A DNA stretch of 64,000 nucleotides from Flavobacteriaceae bacterium (GTDB lineage Bacteria > Bacteroidota > Bacteroidia > Flavobacteriales > Flavobacteriaceae), in assembly GCA_004762155.1 (NCBI GenBank), contig SIHP01000012.1:62001-126000 (forward strand), written 5' to 3'. Below the pieces are notes generated by a model, which made no database searches, was not told the origin of the DNA, and saw nothing but the letters and a program-made list of their open reading frames with translations. Positions 9,557-17,889 of this stretch are shown piece after piece. Position numbers and translations under genes: made by a program. The number at the start of each line of letters is the position of its first letter. Within the stretch, counting starts at the first letter, position 1.

Positions 9557-10343
9557 ACTCATTAAAACAATTCAACTACTATTAAAAAAACCAAGTTTGG
9601 TTAACTTAATAATAGACAGCGATTTTAGATGGGATAATTACCTTCAAAAGAAACACAAGAATTTAACAGAATTACCAACGATTAATATACAAGATGTAAT
9701 TACAAAAGAAGCATTAAACCTTTCTACTTGGAGTTTTTTGGGTGGTGGATCTATGATTACAGATATTTTACTGTTGAAATATTTAGCATCAAAAATTAAC
9801 AATTGTAGTTATTTTGAAATTGGAACTTGGAGAGGAGAAAGTGTTATAAATGTTGCTGAATTTGCAAAAGAATGTTACACCTTAAATCTTTCTAAAGAAG
9901 AAATTAAAGCCTTAGGTTTATCCGACAGATATGCTGAATTGCATGGTTTTTATTCAAAAAACAAAGAGAATATCACTCACTTATATGGAAACTCTATTCT
10001 TTATGATTTCAAATCGTTAAACAAAAAATTCGATTTAATTTTTATTGATGGAAACCACACCTACGACTTTGTAAAAAAAGATACCGAAAATGTTTTTAAA
10101 CATTTGGTTCATAAAAACACTATAGTTGTTTGGCATGATTATGCGTATCATCCAGAAAAAGTAAGAAGTGAAGTATTAGCTGGTATTTTAGATGGAATTC
10201 CTCATCATAAAAAAGACAATTTATATTACGTCTCTAACACAAAAAGCGCTATTTATTATCCACTTAAAATAGAGAGTTATAAAGAAATTACTCCTTTAAA
10301 GCCAAAATTAAATTTTGAAATCACAACTAAAATTACTTCTTAA
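9540..10343 (+). CDS. Class I SAM-dependent methyltransferase (Methyltransf_24-like)
   Basis: 267 residues. Motif I for S-adenosylmethionine is SYFEIGTWRGES at about residues 92-102. FDLIFIDGNHTYDFVKKD and TIVVWHDYAYHP follow, as in the Methyltransf_24/CmcI-like group, where the aspartate and histidines can hold a metal. It overlaps the flippase gene by 17 bases, and its 3' end overlaps the convergent neighbour by 11 bases. Context suggests it methylates a sugar of the exported glycan, which is inference. Confidence 0.8.
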   Translation: MKKINKLIKTIQLLLKKPSLVNLIIDSDFRWDNYLQKKHKNLTELPTINIQDVITKEALNLSTWSFLGGGSMITDILLLKYLASKINNCSYFEIGTWRGESVINVAEFAKECYTLNLSKEEIKALGLSDRYAELHGFYSKNKENITHLYGNSILYDFKSLNKKFDLIFIDGNHTYDFVKKDTENVFKHLVHKNTIVVWHDYAYHPEKVRSEVLAGILDGIPHHKKDNLYYVSNTKSAIYYPLKIESYKEITPLKPKLNFEITTKITS

Positions 10344-11238
10344 AAAAACGCAATAATTTAGGCAAATTATTATGCTTTAAATAGATATATTTCTCTGTTG
10401 TTGCTCCAAAACTTAAAAAATACGTTGCAATACTTTTCATTACAGAACCACCAAAATCAAAAACTTCAAAGTTTGGTTGATACTTGTATATGGCACTATT
10501 TATTAAAAATGTATTTGCTCCGTTTTTTCTGTTTTTAAAATCTGTAGATGAAACTAATATTGTAGCTTTTTTAGCATGTTTTAAAAAGAAACCAGAAGCT
10601 ACTATTTCATTATTTCCGTTGTATACAGATAGTATTTCTCCTTTTCTTTTTTCAATACAAACATTCATTAAACGCAACAAAACATCATAATCTTCCTCTT
10701 TTATTTTTCGTACCCTTTTTCCTACGTTTGTTTTAAATAATGTTATCAACTTCTCTGGCTTGTCATTCCATCTTTCTGTTAAATCATTTTTTGCTGCACG
10801 TTTTAAATCCTTTTTTCTATCTTTTCTGTAACCATAAAAAAGAGTTTTATAAGCCTCTTTTAAATACAGAACCTGACGTTGATAATCTTTTTGAGAATTA
10901 TGAAACATTGAAAACGAATTGTGTGTATTGGTTTTTGTTTCTATAAACTTAAAATCATCAAAAAGTTCAATTAAAAATTCATTTTCGTCCTCCACTTCGG
11001 GTGAATAAATCCCTAATTCAATTAACCATAATGGAATGTAAACGTATTTTAAAAAGTATTTTTTTCGCCAAGGAATTGGCATTACAGCTTCGTAATCATT
11101 CAACACTAAAACATCCCAATTGGTACATACTTCATCTAAATACCAAGAATAACCAAAAACATTTGTTTGTAGTGCATTGGTAATACAAGTATTATATTTT
11201 TCAATATCTAACTCTTTTCTAGAAACTCGTGTTATCAT
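10333..11238 (-). CDS. GNAT/FemAB-like acyltransferase
   Basis: 301 residues. The layout resembles FemAB-related or GNAT-fold transferases found in polysaccharide loci: an N-terminal half with NVFGYSWYLDEVCTNWDVLV, then a C-terminal half with a GEILSVYNGNNEIVASGFFLKH strand pair and KNGANTFLINSAIYKY. No acetyl-CoA motif is clear enough to name the donor. Its ATG directly follows the stop codon of the deacetylase gene upstream (TAAATG), so the two are co-translated. It overlaps the convergent methyltransferase gene by 11 bases. Confidence 0.65.
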   Translation of the reverse strand: MITRVSRKELDIEKYNTCITNALQTNVFGYSWYLDEVCTNWDVLVLNDYEAVMPIPWRKKYFLKYVYIPLWLIELGIYSPEVEDENEFLIELFDDFKFIETKTNTHNSFSMFHNSQKDYQRQVLYLKEAYKTLFYGYRKDRKKDLKRAAKNDLTERWNDKPEKLITLFKTNVGKRVRKIKEEDYDVLLRLMNVCIEKRKGEILSVYNGNNEIVASGFFLKHAKKATILVSSTDFKNRKNGANTFLINSAIYKYQPNFEVFDFGGSVMKSIATYFLSFGATTEKYIYLKHNNLPKLLRFFKK

Positions 11239-12543
11239 TTAATTTGCAGCTATTTTTATCATAGAACCATATACTCTCCCCCAACCTTTCCATCGTAAAT
11301 ATCCGCTTAAACTTTCGTTATGAAACAAAGTAATAAACGTACCATTTACGCGCTTTACTTCATTTTTTAAATCACGTATTTTCCCCAAAGATTGTTTTGG
11401 TGTTAACTTCATATAATCGTTTAATGTAGTATCCATTAAAGCAAACGGAAAAACTTTTAAAGGAGTTTGAATTTCATAATCTAAATCGTAAAAATAAAAA
11501 GGTGTACACGTGCTTGCTCTAAAACCAACATGACTTGCGTATCCCATAGAATAATCTTCTTCTACTTCTAAATCTATTAAACTTCTATAGGTTTCTGGTA
11601 AAGAAAATCTTAAAAAATGCTGTCTTGACCGTTTTGTTGGTATGTTAGTTATAGATTCTAAACGTTCTTTTTCTTTTTTTAACAATACAATATCGTTCAT
11701 TGTATAATACGATGGATGTAAACCTACCAAAGCATAATCTACCACGTGTTTTATAAGCAATTTAAAAGTTGTTTTTGCTGCTGATATATTGGTGTCATAG
11801 GTAGTATAATCACCTATTAAAAAGAAAAACACAGTGGGTACTTTTAATTCTGTTTTATACTGAAGTATTCTAGAAAATGTATCATAAGGATCTTTTTTAA
11901 GATTGAACAAAACTGTTAATCTATCCCAAACATTAAAAATATTTAATTGATATACATCCTTTAAAAAACCACCAATAGTTCTTACAATACTTTTGTGATT
12001 ATATGCAAAAGCATTATCTACATCAATCGTAGAAATAAAATTATAATTTCTTTTCTTTAATTCAAATTCTGGAAAACGTTCTTTAATTACTTTCATTAAT
12101 TTATAAGCCCAAGCATCAATTACTGGCTTTTCTAAAAACTTATATTTAAAAGCTAAACTTTCTTCCGCCGTAAATCTTTCGTATTTATCTTTTACATGTG
12201 GTAAATATTCTTCATACCTTGTTATTAAATAAAAGCTTGCCGAAAAAATATCAAACGGAATAGAAGATTTAACTCCTGTTGCAAAAAAACAAGGCACTTT
12301 ATCCCATTTAGAAACATTAATTTCTAAATCATTTATTCCCTGTTGAAATAATAGATTGGTAGATTTTATAAAAAACTCATTTCCTAAAGCAACCTTTGTA
12401 TACGATAATTTTGGTCCACTAAACGCAACAAAATCTTCCACTTTAGTGGTGAAATTAATTTCTATCTGTAAAATTCGTGTAAAAATATGTTTAAATATAT
12501 AACGAACTCTTGGAGTTATTTTATGAGTATATACAAGTATCAT
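11239..12543 (-). CDS. Polysaccharide deacetylase family protein (NodB-like, with N-terminal DUF7033-type region)
   Basis: 434 residues. The first 160 residues, with the RYEEYLPHVKDKYERF pattern, are the extension typical of Bacteroidetes deacetylase-like proteins in capsule loci. The NodB-like part begins with the FISTIDVDNAF aspartates (about 170-178), followed by LVGLHPSYYT, which holds a metal-binding-type histidine, and ends with FITLFHNESLSG. The protein would remove acetyl groups from, or otherwise process, surface glycans. It forms a two-gene unit with the GNAT-like gene downstream. No signal peptide is visible, so cytoplasmic action on a precursor is more likely than secretion. Confidence 0.75.
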   Translation of the reverse strand: MILVYTHKITPRVRYIFKHIFTRILQIEINFTTKVEDFVAFSGPKLSYTKVALGNEFFIKSTNLLFQQGINDLEINVSKWDKVPCFFATGVKSSIPFDIFSASFYLITRYEEYLPHVKDKYERFTAEESLAFKYKFLEKPVIDAWAYKLMKVIKERFPEFELKKRNYNFISTIDVDNAFAYNHKSIVRTIGGFLKDVYQLNIFNVWDRLTVLFNLKKDPYDTFSRILQYKTELKVPTVFFFLIGDYTTYDTNISAAKTTFKLLIKHVVDYALVGLHPSYYTMNDIVLLKKEKERLESITNIPTKRSRQHFLRFSLPETYRSLIDLEVEEDYSMGYASHVGFRASTCTPFYFYDLDYEIQTPLKVFPFALMDTTLNDYMKLTPKQSLGKIRDLKNEVKRVNGTFITLFHNESLSGYLRWKGWGRVYGSMIKIAAN

Positions 12544-12590
12544 TAACGTAGTTTATTAATCTTCAAAATATAAGAAGCTTATGAATAAAA

Positions 12591-13277
12591 CTAAAGAACT
12601 CCTTCATCAGCAAAGCTAAAATACGCTTTTTCAGTAATAATTAAATGATCTAATAATTTTATATCAATTGTTATACCTGCAGCTTTTATTTTTTGAGTCA
12701 ATTGTAAATCTGAATTACTAGGTTTTAGCTTTCCTGACGGATGATTATGACATACAATAACACCTACTGCAGACAATTCTAAAGCTCTCTTAAACAACAA
12801 ACGAATATCTACTAAAGTTGCTGTTAATCCACCTTTACTTAACTGATGTTTACTTAAAACTTTGTTTGAATTATTTAAATACAAAACCCAAAACTCTTCA
12901 TGTTCTAAATCTCCTATAATTGGTTGCATTATTATACTAACATCCTTAGAGGATGTTATTTTTTCATGCTTATCTTTCTCTTCAAAATGACGTCTTTTTC
13001 CGATCTCTAAAGCTGTAATTATTGAAATAGCTTTTGCTTCTCCAATACCTTTAAATTGCATTAATTCTTCTAAAGATAATTTTGATAAACTGTTTAAATT
13101 ATTCTTAACGTGTTGTAAAATTCTTTTAGATAAACCTACTGCACTTTCTTCTCTGTTACCAGAACCAATTAAAATAGCGATCAATTCGGCATCTGATAAA
13201 GTAACTTTTCCTTTAGCTACTAATTTTTCTCTAGGGCGATCGTCTAACGCCCATGATTTTATGGTTAACTTTTTCAT
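12591..13277 (-). CDS. radC: RadC family JAB/MPN-domain protein
   Basis: 228 residues, the standard RadC length, counted from the ATG at 13277; a TTG two codons upstream is the alternative. N-terminal KSWALDDRPREKL and the helix-hairpin-helix-like LMQFKGIGEAKAISI lead to the RadC/JAB domain. It has EEFWVLYLN and the JAMM metal motif HNHPSGKLKPSNSDLQ, which supplies the two histidines, the serine and the aspartate. RadC was named for DNA repair, but its biochemical role is unsettled. No other repair gene is nearby. Confidence 0.92.
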   Translation of the reverse strand: MKKLTIKSWALDDRPREKLVAKGKVTLSDAELIAILIGSGNREESAVGLSKRILQHVKNNLNSLSKLSLEELMQFKGIGEAKAISIITALEIGKRRHFEEKDKHEKITSSKDVSIIMQPIIGDLEHEEFWVLYLNNSNKVLSKHQLSKGGLTATLVDIRLLFKRALELSAVGVIVCHNHPSGKLKPSNSDLQLTQKIKAAGITIDIKLLDHLIITEKAYFSFADEGVL

Positions 13278-13458
13278 TTTCAAGCATTTTTTAAAACAAA
13301 TATAGTAAGATGAATTTTAACATCTCTTTTGTTGCTTTTAGAACTTACTCTATCTATTAACGATAAAAAATTTATTAATTGGATTTACAAAACTTAACAA
13401 ACATCAATATTAATTCCTTAATTTAAAATCTATGTTAAATTTTATCAGTTAAAAAATG

Positions 13459-13466
13459 TAACTTTG
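13459..13466 (+). promoter_or_regulatory. Bacteroidetes -7 box upstream of trkA
   Basis: TAACTTTG matches TAnnTTTG and lies 24 bases before the trkA ATG. The expected -33 TTTG is only weakly present (TATGTTAA about 20 bases upstream). The 207-base gap between radC and trkA is otherwise AT-rich with no other visible feature. Confidence 0.45.
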
Positions 13467-13490
13467 TAATATATTGTAGTAACATATTTT

Positions 13491-14840
13491 ATGAAAATTA
13501 TTATAGCAGGTGCTGGTGATGTTGGGTTTCATTTAGCTAAATTACTTTCTTATGAATCTCAAGACACCTATATTGTAGATTCTGATGGAGAAAAACTAAA
13601 CTACATCAATAATCATTTAGATGTTATTACCAAAAAAGGTGATGCTACCTCTATTAAATTACTGAAAGAAATTGGTATTGAAAATGCTGATTTATTACTT
13701 GCTGTTACCGAAAGTCAAAACACAAATTTTACAATTTCAGTTATAGGAAAAGCTCTTGGAGCTAAAAAAACTATAGCACGAATTCATAATCCTGAATTTT
13801 TAGACAATGATACTATAGATTTTAAAGATTATGGTGTTGACTTTATGATTTCTCCAGAAGAATTAGCTGCTGAAGAGATTAAATTATTACTACATCAATC
13901 TTCTTTTAACGATACTATTACTTTTGAAAATGGACTCTTTAATGTTATGGGAGCTACCTTAGGTTATAAATCTCCTATTGTAGATTTAACTGTTAAAGAA
14001 GCTAAGGATAAGTTTAATATGGTAGATTTTATTACCATAGCTATTAAAAGAGAAGGAATTGCCCAAACAATAATTCCACGTGGTGATTCTGTATATAAAA
14101 TGAATGATCAAGTATACTTTTCTGTACCCAATTATAGTATAGAAAAATTGTACCCAATTATTGGAAAAGAACACATCGACATTAAAAATGTAATGATTTT
14201 AGGAGGTGGAAGTGTTGGTCAAAAAACAGCTAGAAACCTTTGTAAAGATAACTTTAAGGTTAAACTAATTGAAATCCAAAGAGAAAAAGCACTTTGTCTT
14301 GCAGAAGATTTACATAATACCTTAGTTATTAATGGTGATGGTCGTGATTTAGAACTTCTTGAAGAAGAAAACATTAGAGAAATGGACGCTTTTATTGCTG
14401 TTACTGGAAACTCAGAAACCAATATTATGTCTTGTTTGGTAGCCAAATCAAAAGGAGTTAAAAAAACAGTGGCTTTAGTAGAGAACATGGATTATATGAG
14501 TATCTCTCAAACCATAGGTATTGATACTTTAATTAATAAAAAACTAATAGCTGCTAGTAATATTTTTCGTCATATACGAAAAGGAGAGATTTTAGCTCTA
14601 GCTAATTTATATAATATTGATGCTGAAATTTTTGAATTTGAAGTCCAAGAGGGTGCTAAAGTGACTAAAAAACCAATTAAACAATTACGTTTTCCTAGAG
14701 AAGCTGTTTTTGGTGGAGTGATTAGAAACGGAGAAGCTTTAATGTCTTTTGGTGATATTCAAATTATGGAAGGAGATCATGTTATTGTTTTTTGTTTACC
14801 TGAAGCAATTTCAACTGTAGAAGAATTTTTTATTAAATAA
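13491..14840 (+). CDS. trkA: Trk potassium uptake regulatory subunit TrkA
   Basis: 449 residues, the full TrkA length. It contains two RCK units. The first Rossmann motif is IIAGAGDVGFHLAKLL at residues 3-18, and the second is MILGGGSVGQKTARNL at about 233. Each is followed by a TrkA_C domain, the last ending near residue 449 with IQIMEGDHVIVFCLP. TrkA sits on the cytoplasmic side of the TrkH channel and gates it in response to nucleotides. The stop TAA overlaps the trkH ATG by one base, so the subunits are translationally coupled. RCK_C domains are c-di-AMP receptors in other phyla, and a cdaA gene lies about 28 kb away; a link is speculation. Confidence 0.94.
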   Translation: MKIIIAGAGDVGFHLAKLLSYESQDTYIVDSDGEKLNYINNHLDVITKKGDATSIKLLKEIGIENADLLLAVTESQNTNFTISVIGKALGAKKTIARIHNPEFLDNDTIDFKDYGVDFMISPEELAAEEIKLLLHQSSFNDTITFENGLFNVMGATLGYKSPIVDLTVKEAKDKFNMVDFITIAIKREGIAQTIIPRGDSVYKMNDQVYFSVPNYSIEKLYPIIGKEHIDIKNVMILGGGSVGQKTARNLCKDNFKVKLIEIQREKALCLAEDLHNTLVINGDGRDLELLEEENIREMDAFIAVTGNSETNIMSCLVAKSKGVKKTVALVENMDYMSISQTIGIDTLINKKLIAASNIFRHIRKGEILALANLYNIDAEIFEFEVQEGAKVTKKPIKQLRFPREAVFGGVIRNGEALMSFGDIQIMEGDHVIVFCLPEAISTVEEFFIK

Positions 14841-16339
14841 TGGAAAATTTCAACTTAAAATTAATTTATCGTTTTTTAGGGGTAACTGCTGTTATCAATG
14901 GAGTGTTTATGTGGTTTGCTATTCCTTTTAGTATTTATCATGATGAAAATGCTCTTTGGGGTATTTTAAACGCTGGAATTATAACTGTTACATTAGGATC
15001 GCTTCTTTTCTTTTTTAATGTTCCACAACATAAAAACCTCCAAAAAAAAGAAGGATATTTAATTGTAACTCTGGGTTGGTTAACACTTTCATTTACAGGA
15101 ACACTACCCTATTTACTTACTGGAACTATACCCAATATAACTGATGCTTTTTTTGAAACAATATCTGGTTATTCCACTACTGGTTCTTCTATTTTACAAA
15201 ATATTGAAGCGATGCCAAAAGGAATTCTTTTTTGGAGAAGCGCTACACATTGGATTGGAGGAATGGGAATTATTGTACTTACCATAGCTATTTTACCTTT
15301 ACTAGGTATTGGAGGAATGCAATTATTTATGGCAGAAGCTCCTGGACCATCTGCAGATAAACTTCACCCTAGAATTACAGACACTGCTAAACGACTTTGG
15401 TATATATATGTTGGTTTAACTTTTACTCAATTTTTACTTCTTAAAGTTGCAGGAATGACTTGGTTTGATGCTATTAACCATGCAATGGCAACAGTTAGTA
15501 CTGGTGGTTTTTCTACTAAAAACTCAAGTGTTGCATACTGGAATGATATGCCAATGGTACAATACATAATTATCTTTTTTATGTTTATTGCTGGTACCAA
15601 CTTTGTACTAACTTACTTTGCTCTTAAAGGAAAAATTAAGAAAGTTTTAGAAAGTGAAGAGTTTAAATATTATTTTTTTGGTGTTTTAGCTATTACTGTA
15701 ATTGTAAGTATTATGATTATCTTTTTCCAAGACCCTACCTTAAAAACATCTATAGAACATCCAATGGTGTATGGTAAAGTTGAAAGCAGTATTAGACATG
15801 CTTTATTTTCTATAATTTCAGTAATTACTACAACTGGTTTTGTTACTGCTGATTTTACTATGTGGAGTTATTTTGTAACAGCTATTTTCTTTTCTCTATT
15901 TTTTCTTGGAGGTTCGGCAGGATCAACATCTGGAGGAGTTAAAATTGTTCGTCATATTGTAATGTTAAAAAACAGTTTTTTAGAATTTAAAAAAACATTA
16001 CATCCTAATGCTATCATACCTGTTCGTTACGATGGAAAAGCTGTAAATAAGACTATTGTTTTTAATATTCTTTCATTCTTTATATTTTACATGCTTATTT
16101 TTATTTTAGGAACAGTTGTACTAGCTATGCTTGGATTAGATATTAAATCTGCCCTTGGAGCAGCAGCATCTTCACTAGGTAATATTGGACCTGGAATTGG
16201 AAGTGTTAGTCCTGTTGATAATTTTTCACATTTATCTACTGGAGCAAAATGGTTTTGTTCTTTTTTAATGCTTATCGGTCGTCTAGAATTATTTACTGTT
16301 CTTATTATATTTACTCCTTTCTTTTGGAAGAAAAATTAA
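14840..16339 (+). CDS. trkH: Trk potassium uptake membrane subunit TrkH
   Basis: 499 residues with about ten membrane helices and the fourfold pore-loop pattern of K+ translocators. Visible selectivity-filter glycines occur in GYSTTGSS (about 108), VSTGGFSTKNS (about 220), TTTGFVT (about 330) and SLGNIGPGIG (about 448). It imports K+ across the inner membrane together with TrkA, whose gene overlaps by one base. A strong terminator hairpin follows about 130 bases downstream, so trkA-trkH is probably a two-gene operon. Confidence 0.94.
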   Translation: MENFNLKLIYRFLGVTAVINGVFMWFAIPFSIYHDENALWGILNAGIITVTLGSLLFFFNVPQHKNLQKKEGYLIVTLGWLTLSFTGTLPYLLTGTIPNITDAFFETISGYSTTGSSILQNIEAMPKGILFWRSATHWIGGMGIIVLTIAILPLLGIGGMQLFMAEAPGPSADKLHPRITDTAKRLWYIYVGLTFTQFLLLKVAGMTWFDAINHAMATVSTGGFSTKNSSVAYWNDMPMVQYIIIFFMFIAGTNFVLTYFALKGKIKKVLESEEFKYYFFGVLAITVIVSIMIIFFQDPTLKTSIEHPMVYGKVESSIRHALFSIISVITTTGFVTADFTMWSYFVTAIFFSLFFLGGSAGSTSGGVKIVRHIVMLKNSFLEFKKTLHPNAIIPVRYDGKAVNKTIVFNILSFFIFYMLIFILGTVVLAMLGLDIKSALGAAASSLGNIGPGIGSVSPVDNFSHLSTGAKWFCSFLMLIGRLELFTVLIIFTPFFWKKN

Positions 16340-16470
16340 ATCTTATTGTTATCAATATTTTCTTTAATTTTAATAGACAGAATATACCTTTCTATTAACT
16401 AATGATTACATTCTACAATGTTACATTTAACAATCACTATAAGTTCAACAAAAAATAGCTTTTAAAAATA

Positions 16471-16497
16471 AAAAGCACTCAGATTGAGTGCTTTTTT
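16471..16497. terminator. Bidirectional intrinsic terminator between trkH and the 16519 gene
   Basis: An 11-base perfect stem (AAAAGCACTCA / TGAGTGCTTTT) with a 3-base loop and flanking A and T tracts serves both convergent genes. Confidence 0.88.
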
Positions 16498-16518
16498 CAG
16501 TCTATTTTTATTTCTATA

Positions 16519-16935
16519 TTAAAATAGAATACGAGCAATAATTACCCAAATACCAATACATACAGCTATTAAACCTAGTTTACCTTCTATTGGTGCTAGT
16601 TTAGCTAACAACTCCTCGCCTTTTGCTTTTGCTTCATCATTTTTAGATAGGATTAACTTATTAATCATTCCATAACCTAAAATAAAACCCAAGACTGCCT
16701 GTATTGCTGTACTAGCAATCCATGTAATCCACCAAATAGGCGCAATCCCTAAAATACTAATACCTAAAATTGCTTGAATTGTACCCCAAATACCCCAAAT
16801 ACAAAACACCAAACCAATCCATCCTTGATATGGCGTTATCTTATCTAACAATTCTTTTGCATCTGGCTTTCTAGACAACAATAATGAAGGTGCAGCTAAC
16901 AATCCTAAAATAATCAATGTAATTCCGTAAATCAT
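16519..16935 (-). CDS. Small four-helix membrane protein of unknown function
   Basis: 138 residues with four hydrophobic segments: about 1-20, 37-60, 66-95 and 115-138. Two short loops carry related sequences, [16 protein letters not shown] (about 27-42) and [16 protein letters not shown] (about 106-121), so the protein looks like an internal duplication of a unit of two helices. I know no function for it. It stands alone, with the trkH terminator on its 3' side and a gap without intact genes on its 5' side. Confidence 0.65.
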   Translation of the reverse strand: MIYGITLIILGLLAAPSLLLSRKPDAKELLDKITPYQGWIGLVFCIWGIWGTIQAILGISILGIAPIWWITWIASTAIQAVLGFILGYGMINKLILSKNDEAKAKGEELLAKLAPIEGKLGLIAVCIGIWVIIARILF

Positions 16936-17251
16936 TCTTCTTTTTTTTATGGTTAGTTTTATTGTCTCAATATAGCTTTTTTTAATTAATAACTTGTCAT
17001 TGTTAACACAATAGAACTTCTTAAGGATTTATTTAACTTTTGTTCCATACATTTTTCAGCATTCTCTCTTTTATTATTTTATCTGTTTTTACAGTATTTT
17101 TTAATCTCACTTACTAATAAAACTTGAAACTTGTCATACAAATTTATGATGTATTATTACCTAAAAAAACGCTTTTACAAGTTTTAAAAGACATCATAAT
17201 AAGCTATATTAGTTTTCCTTGTAGTGTTAACTCTAAAGAAGAAAAAAACAT

Positions 17252-17466
17252 ATGCAAGACTATTTGTTTGGATATGAAATTTCATAGGAATTATAGATAT
17301 TGTATCTGTAATAATTACTCCTGTTTTAATTACTCAAAAAGCAATAGAGAATAATGAATTTGGTATTGCTCAATTTGATACTTTCCATTTAGTTGAATTC
17401 CTTGATTTTACACCAGCTACTACTATCTTTTTACATATTTTAGTATTCAAGAAATTGAAAAGCTAA
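17252..17466 (+). pseudogene. Probable frameshifted remnant of a small membrane-protein gene
   Basis: An ATG at 17252 opens MQDYLFGYEIS and then stops. One frame over, a codon run without stops continues from 17278 to a TAA at 17464-17466, giving GIIDIVSVIITPVLITQKAIENNEFGI..., ending in a hydrophobic helix and KKLKS. The two pieces join well if one base was lost near 17285, and a terminator hairpin follows directly, as after a real gene. I do not recognise the family. The rest of the 590-base gap (16936-17527) is AT-rich and shows nothing else. Confidence 0.38.
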
Positions 17467-17471
17467 AAAAA

Positions 17472-17507
17472 TAAAACCACGCAAATTTAAAATTTGTGTG
17501 GTTTTAT
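17472..17507. terminator. Bidirectional intrinsic terminator
   Basis: A 16-base stem (AAAACCACGCAAATTT / AAATTTGTGTGGTTTT) with one G-T pair is closed by a very short loop and flanked by A/T runs. It lies between the broken small gene and the metal-binding protein gene. Confidence 0.85.
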
Positions 17508-17527
17508 ATATTATCAAGTAACAATTC

Positions 17528-17887
17528 TTATTTATGATCTTCCTTAACTTCTTCATCTCTGTATTTACAACATGGATGTAAATTATCATATGCTTCTTGT
17601 GTTGCTCTGATATCTTTAGAATCATGACCTGCACTTGCTAAACTTTGGCAAATTAATATTTTGTCAGTTTTACGCTCATCTATTATAAGTGCTAAATTAT
17701 GAGTTTTAACATCCCAGTTTGCAAACTTTACTCCTTTTGTTTTTAATGCTGCTTTTTCAATGCGTTTTTTACACATCATACAAACACCGTCTACTTCTAT
17801 AGTTAACTTAGCGTTACGTTTTTTTTCTTGAGCTTGTGTTGTTGCAACTGCAAACAATACACAAATAATTGCAATAATTTTTTTCAT
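17528..17887 (-). CDS. Secreted heavy-metal-associated (HMA) domain protein
   Basis: 119 residues with a signal peptide ending at TTQAQ. The HMA-like core carries VDGVCMMCKKRIEKA with the metal-binding CMMC at residues 36-39. The ferredoxin-like pattern follows up to about residue 85. Near the C terminus is a second cysteine pair, LHPCCKYRD, at about 106-107. It lies two bases after the TonB receptor gene and would bind a soft metal, most likely Cu(I), in the periplasm. This pairing with a TonB receptor and an HYC_CC_PP protein recurs in Flavobacteriaceae. Confidence 0.83.
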   Translation of the reverse strand: MKKIIAIICVLFAVATTQAQEKKRNAKLTIEVDGVCMMCKKRIEKAALKTKGVKFANWDVKTHNLALIIDERKTDKILICQSLASAGHDSKDIRATQEAYDNLHPCCKYRDEEVKEDHK

Positions 17888-17889
17888 TT

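Noticed and set aside
17124-17354. 76-codon frame starting at TTG
   Set aside because: It runs across the better-supported broken gene in another frame, shows cysteine/asparagine-rich shadow composition, and has no homology-like motif.
17252-17466. Programmed frameshift rather than pseudogene
   Set aside because: No slippery heptamer or downstream pseudoknot is visible at the junction.
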